Source of the DNA: Parafilimonas sp. | GTDB taxonomy: Bacteria > Bacteroidota > Bacteroidia > Chitinophagales > Chitinophagaceae | Direction of reading: 5' to 3' | Length of the DNA: 5,381 nt | Assembly: GCA_025927795.1 (NCBI GenBank) | Contig: JAICKT010000316.1 | Location: 1-5,381, forward strand | Shown: positions 1 through 5,381 of the stretch, one piece after another | Layout of the letters: each line of letters starts with the position of its first letter | Position numbering within the stretch: the stretch's first letter is position 1 | Translations under genes and position numbers: made by a program | Notes under the pieces: model-generated | Told to the model about the DNA's origin: nothing | Seen by the model: the letters and a program-made list of their open reading frames with translations, nothing else | Databases searched by the model: none

Positions 1-1616
1 CCTTTAATTATTTGCGTGCCTAATGTTTTTGAAAAATCCGCATCAGAAGCCATACGCACAAAATCAGTTTTCTTATCATCTTCTGTACTGCCCGGCCATT
101 TCCAACCCCATCCATCGCTATAACGTTGTGTAATCGGGCTCATTGATTTTGTAACCGCAACAGCGGCGCCGCTGTTTATCAATTCGTTTCTTATTAGATC
201 ATAATGTTTGTCAACATCGCCCTGAAGAGGAGTATAAACAAGTTTATCACGCACATAACCTGCATCTCTTTCTTGCGCATAATTAATTTGTCTTTCAACT
301 ATAATAGTGCAAATAATTAAAGCAATAGCAAAAGTGAATTGCAACACTACTAAAACTTTTCTTGGAGTAACCAGCGCATTACTTGCTTTGAAAGTTCCTT
401 TTAAAACTTTTACAGGTTTGTATGATGATAAATAAAACGCGGGATAACTGCCGGCAAGAACGCCGGTAAAAATGATAAATGCTAACGCAAACAACCAATA
501 ATAAAAATTATCAAAGTCAATAAAAAGTTTTTTATCAACAAGATCATTAAAAGCAGGCAAACTAATTTCAACAATAACTAATGCCAATATAAATGCAAGA
601 AAGGCAAGCAAAATACTTTCGCCAATAAATTGCATTATCAGCAATCTTTTTTGTGCACCAACTACTTTGCGAATGCCCACTTCTTTTGCACGTTTTTCAC
701 TTCGTGCCGTGCTTAGATTCATGAAGTTGATACACGCAATTAATAAGATGAACGCTGCAATAATTGCAAACAGTTTTACTGTTTCAATTCTGCCGCCAAC
801 GTATTGCCCATTTTCCGATTTAGAGTATAGCCATTGGTCGGCAAGTTTTTGCGTGAATACCTGGGTTGTAGATTGATCTCCCGAACCTTTTGTATGATTA
901 ATGGTGATGTTTTTAATTTTTGCATCGAATGCTTTTTGTGAAACATTATTTTTTAGCAACACATACGTTTGCACAGAATTGTTGCCCCACGAACTGTCAT
1001 CATAATTTATTTTATGCATGTAACTCCATGGCAATAAATATTCGAAATCGAATTTTGTATTGTTGGGTAACTCTTTTAAAACGCCGCTAACAGTAAAATT
1101 ATCTGAGCTGTCGAGCCTAATAATTTTACCCATTGCATTTTCATTACCAAATAATTTTTTAGCAAGCTCTTGTGTAATAACAATTTTATTAATGCTGTTT
1201 AATGCAGTAGAAGTATTCCCGTTTACCAATGGAAAACTGAACATGTTTAAGAAACCGGTATCAGTAAAAAAACCTTGAGCATTTAAATGCTTATCGCCAA
1301 CAGATAAAAGAAAAGTTCCGTTGTTTGTTCTTACTGCATCTTCCACATCAGGATATTCCTGTTTTACAGTTGGGCCAAGAATTTTCGGCGTCCAACTCCA
1401 TGCCCAAACATCACCATTAAATTTATCGCGATTATTTAAAGTATAAATACGGTCAATTTTTTTATGAAAGCGATCGTGGCTTACTTCATTTTGAATCCAT
1501 AATAAAATAAGCATGGCACTTGCCATCCCTACTGCAAGACCAGCAATGTTTATGAATGAAAATGCCTTATTCTTCCAAAGATTGCGAAACGCTATTTTAA
1601 AATAATTCTTAAGCAT
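1..1616 (-). CDS. MacB/FtsX-type ABC transporter permease, C-terminus cut by window edge
   Basis: Inner-membrane subunit of an ABC exporter of the MacB/FtsX (mechanotransmission) class, the likely partner of the ATPase encoded just upstream. I translated it by hand: one uninterrupted frame of 538 codons from ATG at 1616 to the left edge, with no stop. The N-terminus (MLKNYFKIAFRNLWKNK) leads into a first membrane helix at about residues 19-41. A MacB-like periplasmic domain follows at about 45-275. The first FtsX core has a helix at about 281-301, then the coupling-region motif EVGIRKVVGA (312-321), helices at about 325-350 and 375-390, and AGSYPAFYLSS (388-398). A fifth helix (about 420-440) opens a second, repeated half that is only partly present. 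Relatives with this double layout are about 800 residues, so roughly 250 are missing. The start is secure because the family N-terminus begins there. The substrate is unknown; drug, peptide, lipid or lipoprotein export are all possible. Confidence 0.93.
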   Translation of the reverse strand, partial: MLKNYFKIAFRNLWKNKAFSFINIAGLAVGMASAMLILLWIQNEVSHDRFHKKIDRIYTLNNRDKFNGDVWAWSWTPKILGPTVKQEYPDVEDAVRTNNGTFLLSVGDKHLNAQGFFTDTGFLNMFSFPLVNGNTSTALNSINKIVITQELAKKLFGNENAMGKIIRLDSSDNFTVSGVLKELPNNTKFDFEYLLPWSYMHKINYDDSSWGNNSVQTYVLLKNNVSQKAFDAKIKNITINHTKGSGDQSTTQVFTQKLADQWLYSKSENGQYVGGRIETVKLFAIIAAFILLIACINFMNLSTARSEKRAKEVGIRKVVGAQKRLLIMQFIGESILLAFLAFILALVIVEISLPAFNDLVDKKLFIDFDNFYYWLFALAFIIFTGVLAGSYPAFYLSSYKPVKVLKGTFKASNALVTPRKVLVVLQFTFAIALIICTIIVERQINYAQERDAGYVRDKLVYTPLQGDVDKHYDLIRNELINSGAAVAVTKSMSPITQRYSDGWGWKWPGSTEDDKKTDFVRMASDADFSKTLGTQIIK

Positions 1617-1651
1617 AAATATAAAACCCTCTTAAGTTTTGTTTAAGAGGG
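1617..1651 (-). terminator. Terminator-like stem-loop between ATPase and permease genes
   Basis: Read on the minus strand, CCCTCTTAA pairs perfectly with TTAAGAGGG (9 bp, 7-nt loop; arms at 1643-1651 and 1627-1635). The stem is followed at once by a T-rich tract, TTTTATATTT, and then the permease ATG. The GC-rich base of the stem plus the T tract resembles an intrinsic terminator. Its place inside the operon suggests leaky termination that lowers permease output, or control of translation, since the GAGGG arm sits just ahead of the start codon. It could also be an mRNA-stabilising or processing hairpin. The pairing is seen directly; the role is inferred. Confidence 0.4.
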
Positions 1652-1719
1652 GTTCTGAGAATTAAATTTTAAACTGTTTACTATTTTAACCTTTGTAATT
1701 CTCTATTAAATTGAAGGTT

Positions 1720-2397
1720 TTATATCAAAATATTTTCAGTAACAGTTTGACCGTCTAACATACGAATAATGCGATGGCTGTAACGTGCATCATGCTCACT
1801 GTGCGTAACCATTATGATGGTTGTACCTTGTTCATTTAATTCAGTAAGCAATTGCATTACTTCATTACCATTACTGCTATCAAGATTACCGGTAGGCTCA
1901 TCTGCTAATATTAATTTTGGATGATTTACTACAGCTCTTGCTACGGCAACACGCTGTTGCTGACCACCGGAAAGTTGTTGCGGATAGTGATTACGACGAT
2001 GCATAATCTGCACTTTGTCTAAAACTTCTTCAACACGTTTTTTTCTTTCTGCAGATTTTACACCTGTATAAATTAACGGCAATTCCACATTTTCAAAAAC
2101 GGTTAATTCATCAATCAAATTAAAACTTTGAAACACGAAGCCGATATTATTTTTACGCAGGTCTGCGCGTTTGCGTTCATTAAAATGAGCAACCTCAACT
2201 CCGTTAAAAATAAAGCTGCCATCATCAGGATCATCAAGCATTCCCAAAATGTTAAGCAGTGTTGATTTGCCGCAACCGGAAGGTCCCATCACGGCAACAA
2301 ATTCTCCGGTTTTTACTTCAAATGTTAATTTGTTGAGCGCAACAGTTTCTACTTCTTCTGTGCGGTAAACTTTCTCGAGTTCTGATATTTTAATCAT
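1720..2397 (-). CDS. ABC transporter ATP-binding protein, LolD/MacB class
   Basis: Cytoplasmic ATPase that powers the permease encoded downstream. The 225-residue length is normal for a stand-alone LolD-type nucleotide-binding subunit. All catalytic motifs are intact: Walker A GPSGCGKST (38-46), Q-loop Gln90 in FVFQSFNL, ABC signature LSGGQQQR (142-149), Walker B LILADEP with catalytic Glu167, D-loop NLDS (171-174) and H-loop His199 in VTHSE. The segment TEEVETVALNKLTFEVKTGE near the N-terminus and the QSFNL/ADEPTGNLDS wording are typical of the LolD/MacB/FtsE/Salmonella-MacB group rather than of importers. In E. coli MacB the ATPase is fused to the permease; here the two are separate genes. 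It starts 37 bp after the adaptor stop, consistent with co-transcription, and no earlier in-frame ATG lies in the gap. Family assignment is firm; substrate is not determinable. Confidence 0.96.
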   Translation of the reverse strand: MIKISELEKVYRTEEVETVALNKLTFEVKTGEFVAVMGPSGCGKSTLLNILGMLDDPDDGSFIFNGVEVAHFNERKRADLRKNNIGFVFQSFNLIDELTVFENVELPLIYTGVKSAERKKRVEEVLDKVQIMHRRNHYPQQLSGGQQQRVAVARAVVNHPKLILADEPTGNLDSSNGNEVMQLLTELNEQGTTIIMVTHSEHDARYSHRIIRMLDGQTVTENILI

Positions 2398-2434
2398 GAT
2401 GATTTGTTTATACGTTTGATTGGTTATTTTGTTA

Positions 2435-3688
2435 CTATTTTTTTAAAACAAGTTCCTGCATATCGCCGTAGTTCTCATAACTTGAAGTGACTACCTTATC
2501 GCCCGGTTGCAAACCCTGCAATACTTCATAATAATCTGTGTTTTGATTGCCAAGCTGTATATCTACTTTGTATGCTTTACTTCCATCAGCACTTACTTTA
2601 AATATCCAGTTGCCACCTGTTTGCTGATAGAATCCTCCTTTAGGCAATAATACAGATGTTCTTTCATCACTTAGTGCTAATAATATCTGTAAAGTTTGTC
2701 CTCTGCGAATTCCCTTAGGCACTTTTCCAATAAATAACATATCAACCTGGAAACGACCATTGGTTATCTGTGAGTAAACTTTTTTAATTTCAAGAACATA
2801 ATCGCTGTCAGCAAAAGTGAAAGTACCACGCAAGCCTGTATAGATTCTTGAAAGATAATGTTCATCAATATCAACCCGTACTTTAAATCCTCCTATTTCA
2901 TCAATTTGACCGAGACGTTCACCTTTGTTTTTGCTTTGACCTACTTCAGCATCTAAAGAAGTTAACTGACCATCAGCCGGTGCACGAACAATTAGATCAC
3001 CAACTTTTTGGCGCATTACAGCTAAAGCATTTTGAGACCCTTTGTAAGATTGTTGAGACTGTAGTAATTGTTGTTTGTTTGTGCTTGAATCCTGCGACAG
3101 AATTTGCTGTGTAAGTGCTTCTTTTTGCTTATAATAATTATAATCATTTTCTGCCTTCTTATATTCCTGCAAGCCGATTGCTTTTTTTGCGTATAAATCT
3201 TTATCAAGATTATATATACGTTCTGCTTCTTTTAACTGGCTTTGCACATCTGTCATTTGGTTTAAATTCTGAACAGTGTTTTGCTGCGCTGCGTTTTTGG
3301 AAATCTGCATTTGCGTTAAAAGATTATATACATTGGTTTCCTGGTTTACAAGATCCAGTTCAAGGTCAGTATTAGACAATCGAAGAATAGGATCGCCCTT
3401 TTTCATCATCGTTCCATCATCAACATATTTTTCTTCTACACGCCCGCCTTCAATTGCATCAAGATAAATTGTTGTTTGCGGAAGTACGACTCCATTAACA
3501 GGAATATTTTCCTGGAATTTCCCTTTCGTTACTGTACTTATTGTTAAGCGATCTGTTTCTACACCTAACCTGGAAGGACCTCGTGTAGATAAATAGCTTC
3601 CTACAATTAATATTACAATTGCAGCAATGCCAGCGATTGTCAGAATCTTTTTAGTCGTCCATTTTTTCTTTTGTATTACCCTATCCAC
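2435..3688 (-). CDS. MacA/HlyD-like periplasmic adaptor (membrane fusion protein)
   Basis: Periplasmic adaptor expected to link the ABC permease to an outer-membrane TolC-like channel. It has 417 residues. A short basic N-terminus (KKKWTTKK) precedes one membrane anchor at about 15-33, with no lipobox cysteine. The first lipoyl half-motif is at about 75-105 (VDDGTMMKKGDPILRL). A long Gln-rich helical hairpin spans about 108-228; its tip region LYAKKAIGLQEYKKAEND (165-182) resembles the TolC-contacting tip of these adaptors, with Gly172 where Ser is usual. The second lipoyl half is at 231-262 (VRAPADGQL), then a beta-barrel at about 265-345 and a membrane-proximal domain to the end (GLQPGDKVV). 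The start is GTG at 3688: an in-frame TAG lies 18 bp upstream and the next in-frame ATG is far inside (Met94). It is the first solid gene of the operon. Substrate and partner channel are unknown. Confidence 0.93.
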   Translation of the reverse strand: MDRVIQKKKWTTKKILTIAGIAAIVILIVGSYLSTRGPSRLGVETDRLTISTVTKGKFQENIPVNGVVLPQTTIYLDAIEGGRVEEKYVDDGTMMKKGDPILRLSNTDLELDLVNQETNVYNLLTQMQISKNAAQQNTVQNLNQMTDVQSQLKEAERIYNLDKDLYAKKAIGLQEYKKAENDYNYYKQKEALTQQILSQDSSTNKQQLLQSQQSYKGSQNALAVMRQKVGDLIVRAPADGQLTSLDAEVGQSKNKGERLGQIDEIGGFKVRVDIDEHYLSRIYTGLRGTFTFADSDYVLEIKKVYSQITNGRFQVDMLFIGKVPKGIRRGQTLQILLALSDERTSVLLPKGGFYQQTGGNWIFKVSADGSKAYKVDIQLGNQNTDYYEVLQGLQPGDKVVTSSYENYGDMQELVLKK

Positions 3689-3703
3689 GTTATAATTATT
3701 TAA

Positions 3704-3916
3704 CTACATTAATTTAATTGTAATAGAATTAACAGCATCAACACTTAAACTTTTTATATTTCTGTTTGAATCTTCTGAATTGTTAGAATGCTGAATGCGG
3801 TTATGCATTAACAGAATCGCACAAATTAAAACTGCGTTTATTAATAAAAGCAATCTTAACATAAACCCGTTACTCTTTAATTCGGAATGCATAAAAAATC
3901 TTTGTGCCATATGCAA
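3704..3916 (-). CDS. Possible small single-pass membrane peptide ahead of the adaptor
   Basis: I do not recognise this 70-codon frame, and it may not be a gene. In its favour, it contains a clean hydrophobic stretch (FMLRLLLLINAVLICAILLM, residues 18-37) after a mixed N-terminus and before a polar Asn/Ser-rich tail. It is on the operon strand and ends only 15 bp before the adaptor GTG, a spacing that would permit translational coupling. The start is uncertain: Met1 overlaps the TGCAT just downstream of the candidate sigma-54 -24/-12 element, so a transcript from that promoter would miss it. Met9 (3892) or Met19 (3862) would fit better. Against it are its short length, the AT-rich leader in which open frames arise easily, and the lack of a recognisable family. 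Alternatively, this is simply the long untranslated leader of the operon. Confidence 0.25.
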   Translation of the reverse strand: MHMAQRFFMHSELKSNGFMLRLLLLINAVLICAILLMHNRIQHSNNSEDSNRNIKSLSVDAVNSITIKLM

Positions 3917-3932
3917 AGAAAGGGAAGTGCCA
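3917..3932 (-). promoter_or_regulatory. Candidate sigma-54 (-24/-12) promoter for the transporter operon
   Basis: On the minus strand a perfect -24 element TGGCAC (3932-3927) is followed, after the canonical 5-nt gap, by TTTCT (3921-3917), compared with the TTGCW consensus. The -12 C is kept but the normally conserved -13 G is T. Transcription would begin near 3906, giving a leader of about 218 nt before the adaptor GTG. A better-looking TTGCA lies immediately downstream (3916-3912) but 5 bp too far from TGGCAC. The neighbouring gene for a sigma-54 activator makes a sigma-54 promoter here likely in principle. The -12 mismatch keeps confidence low. Confidence 0.33.
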
Positions 3933-3967
3933 TTTTAATTTTATATTGAAAAACAACCATTTACATT

Positions 3968-4024
3968 CATGTTGTGTAATCATGTTGTACGCTTGTGTAA
4001 CAGAAAGTGTACGATTTTGATACA
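3968..4024. promoter_or_regulatory. Phased repeat cluster, possible enhancer (activator-binding) sites
   Basis: The 8-mer CATGTTGT occurs at 3968-3975 and 3981-3988, and the 8-mer TTGTGTAA at 3972-3979 and 3993-4000, exactly 21 bp apart. Related GTGTA/TTGTA cores begin at 3974, 3985, 3995 and 4007, spacings of 11, 10 and 12 bp, close to one helical turn. The last forms an inverted repeat TGTA-N9-TACA (4008-4024). The cluster sits about 60-120 bp upstream of the start predicted from the candidate sigma-54 promoter, the usual distance for NtrC-type enhancer sites. The repeats are seen; binding by the adjacent regulator is inferred. Confidence 0.35.
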
Positions 4025-4144
4025 GGTAATTTTCAGCTAGTGAGAACAGTGATTAAAAACCAATATTTTAGCTTTATGGTATAGCAAATGATTTTAACCG
4101 TAGCATCACACAAAAATCAATAATTTACTATTAATTGCACACAA

Positions 4145-5381
4145 ATGAGTTTAAAGAACACCAGCATACTTGTAATTGATGACGACCCGGATGTTTTAAT
4201 TGCCGTACGTTTATTATTAAAGACAGAAGTAAAAAAAGTTGTAACAGAAAAAAATCCTGAAAACTTACCTGCTTTATTAAGAGAAACAAATTTTGATATG
4301 GTATTGTTAGATATGAATTTTAAATCTTCTATCAATACCGGTAATGAAGGTTTGTATTGGCTTAAGCGAATCAAAGATCTCAACAACACGGTTCCTGTAA
4401 TTATGATTACAGCTTATGGTGATATTGATCTTGCAGTTCGTTCTTTAAAAGAAGGCGCTTCAGATTTCTTGCTAAAACCCTGGCACAATGAAAAATTACT
4501 CACCAACATTGAAGAAATTATTCAAAAAACTAAACGTGCTGAAAACGGTGCAGCAAAAAAAGATGCCGAAAATTTAGCAGGCACAGAATTGCTTGCTGAA
4601 AGTGAGGCGATGAAAAATATTTTTTTCAAAGTTGAAAAAATTGCACCTACTGATGCAAACATTTTAATATTAGGTGAGAACGGAACGGGAAAAGATTTAA
4701 TCGCAAAAATCATTCATCAAAAATCATTAAGAGCAAAACAACCTTTTATAAAAGTTGATGTGGGTGCACTTACGGAAACGCTTTTTGAAAGTGAATTGTT
4801 CGGGCATAAAAAAGGCGCGTTTACAGATGCAAGAGAAGACCGTGTGGGAAGAATTGAAGCAGCCAACGGAGGTACTTTATTTCTTGATGAAATTGGCAAT
4901 ATAAGTTTGCAACAACAGGCAAAACTTTTAAGTGTTTTACAAAACAGGCAGGTAATTCGTTTAGGTACAAATCAACCTATTCCTGTTGATATAAGATTGA
5001 TATGTGCAACAAATGTTCCGTTGCAGGAACTTGCCAACGAAAACCGTTTTAGAAAAGATCTTATTTATCGCATAAATACAGTTGAAATTATGTTGCCGCC
5101 ATTACGCTCAAGAAAAGACGATGTGATTTTGCTTGCAAAATATTTTGCGAAGCAGTATACGGCAAAGTACAGGAAGCCCGCAATTGAATTGGATAAATCT
5201 GCTTTGGAAAAATTAATGAAGTATCCGTTTCCCGGTAACGTACGCGAGTTGCAATACACCATGGAACGTGCTATTATAATGAGTGATAACGACGTACTTT
5301 CGGAAAAAGATTTGCTGTTCTCTCCTATTGAATCAACTGCCGGTAATGCAAGTGAGCAGGATGATTTTAAACTAAGCACTA
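4145..5381 (+). CDS. NtrC-family sigma-54-dependent response regulator, C-terminus cut by window edge
   Basis: Cytoplasmic two-component response regulator that would activate sigma-54 promoters after phosphorylation. I translated 412 codons from ATG at 4145 to the right edge without a stop. The receiver domain (about 5-125) has the acidic pocket Asp12-Asp14, phospho-acceptor Asp56 in LLDMNF, Thr89 in MITAYGD and Lys111 in LLKPW. The AAA+ domain (about 148-392) has Walker A GENGTGKD (177-184), sigma-54-contact loop GAFTDA (224-229), Walker B GGTLFLDEIGN (242-252), sensor I ICATN, arginine-finger region RFRKDLIYRIN (301-311) and sensor II PFPGNVRELQ (361-370). The loop reads GAFTDA, not the canonical GAFTGA. 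A Fis-type DNA-binding domain should follow in the missing 40-60 residues. An in-frame TAA 24 bp upstream and the receiver starting right after ATG support the start. The cognate histidine kinase is not in the window. Confidence 0.95.
   Translation, partial: MSLKNTSILVIDDDPDVLIAVRLLLKTEVKKVVTEKNPENLPALLRETNFDMVLLDMNFKSSINTGNEGLYWLKRIKDLNNTVPVIMITAYGDIDLAVRSLKEGASDFLLKPWHNEKLLTNIEEIIQKTKRAENGAAKKDAENLAGTELLAESEAMKNIFFKVEKIAPTDANILILGENGTGKDLIAKIIHQKSLRAKQPFIKVDVGALTETLFESELFGHKKGAFTDAREDRVGRIEAANGGTLFLDEIGNISLQQQAKLLSVLQNRQVIRLGTNQPIPVDIRLICATNVPLQELANENRFRKDLIYRINTVEIMLPPLRSRKDDVILLAKYFAKQYTAKYRKPAIELDKSALEKLMKYPFPGNVRELQYTMERAIIMSDNDVLSEKDLLFSPIESTAGNASEQDDFKLST

Larger units (their letters stand above)
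3689..4144. other. Divergent intergenic region between transporter operon and regulator
   Basis: These 456 bases separate the divergently transcribed adaptor and response-regulator genes and must hold the promoters for both. On the minus strand I see a possible small ORF (3704-3916), a TGGCAC-type candidate sigma-54 promoter (3917-3932) with a second TGGCAC copy at 3904-3909, and a cluster of GTGTA/TTGTA repeats (3968-4024). For the plus-strand regulator I found no good promoter. TAGCTTTA at 4069-4076 is one base off the Bacteroidota -7 consensus TAnnTTTG but lacks an upstream TTTG at the right distance. No tRNA, riboswitch or convincing terminator is evident. Confidence 0.6.

Noticed and set aside
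667..1278. Two short plus-strand open frames (667-876 and 1060-1278) opposite the permease.
   Set aside because: They lie antisense inside the continuous permease frame, show no family features, and arise from its codon pattern.
1..1616. Possible frameshift or pseudogene in the permease.
   Set aside because: Codon-by-codon reading from 1616 to 1 found no stop or shift, and the family motifs occur in one frame.
1688..1719. Inverted repeat AACCTT / AAGGTT just after the ATPase stop.
   Set aside because: Only a 6-bp AT-leaning stem around a 20-nt loop with no T tract on the minus strand; likely chance, and weaker than the 1627-1651 hairpin.
3022..3467. Short open frames on both strands within the adaptor's coiled-coil region.
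   Set aside because: They are out of frame with the intact adaptor, low in complexity, and lack any recognisable domain.
3912..3932. TGGCAC paired with TTGCA as an ideal sigma-54 promoter.
   Set aside because: The gap is 10 nt rather than 5, which places the elements half a turn out of register; only the weaker TTTCT lies at the right distance.
4025..4037. GG...GC pair in AGGTAATTTTCAGC as a sigma-54 promoter for the regulator.
   Set aside because: The spacing between GG and GC is 9 nt rather than 10, and the surrounding bases do not match TGGCAC or TTGCA.
4117..5379. Four minus-strand frames opposite the response regulator.
   Set aside because: The plus-strand frame encodes all receiver and AAA+ motifs without interruption; the antisense frames are Ser/Phe/Leu-rich mirror images of it.

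Overview
The window looks like chromosomal DNA from a Bacteroidota bacterium, probably near Chitinophagaceae/Sphingobacteriia. This rests on protein style: a long FtsX-type permease with the AGSYPAFYLSS signature, a GAFTDA-type sigma-54 activator, AT-rich sequence and no clear Shine-Dalgarno sites. The lineage is inferred, not proven. All three transporter genes and the regulator read as intact frames, and no phage, insertion sequence, RNA gene or CRISPR array is visible.

The minus strand carries a three-gene transporter operon, transcribed from about 3.7 kb towards position 1. A membrane-anchored MacA/HlyD-like periplasmic adaptor (2435-3688) is followed after 37 bp by a LolD/MacB-class ABC ATPase (1720-2397). 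After a 103-bp gap holding a strong stem-loop comes a large MacB/FtsX-type permease (1-1616, C-terminus outside the window). Together they look like a tripartite, mechanotransmission-type ABC exporter: ATPase and permease at the inner membrane, with an adaptor crossing the periplasm to a TolC-like channel not present here. The substrate cannot be read from the sequence.

Divergently on the plus strand is an NtrC-family response regulator (4145 to beyond the right edge), with a receiver domain and an AAA+ sigma-54 activation domain. Its DNA-binding domain lies outside the window. The 456-bp divergent region (3689-4144) holds a candidate sigma-54 promoter facing the transporter operon, a cluster of helically phased GTGTA/TTGTA repeats at enhancer distance upstream of it, and a possible 70-codon membrane-peptide ORF just ahead of the adaptor. 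The simplest model is a two-component, sigma-54-controlled envelope or efflux response in which the regulator drives the adjacent transporter operon. The individual DNA sites are tentative.
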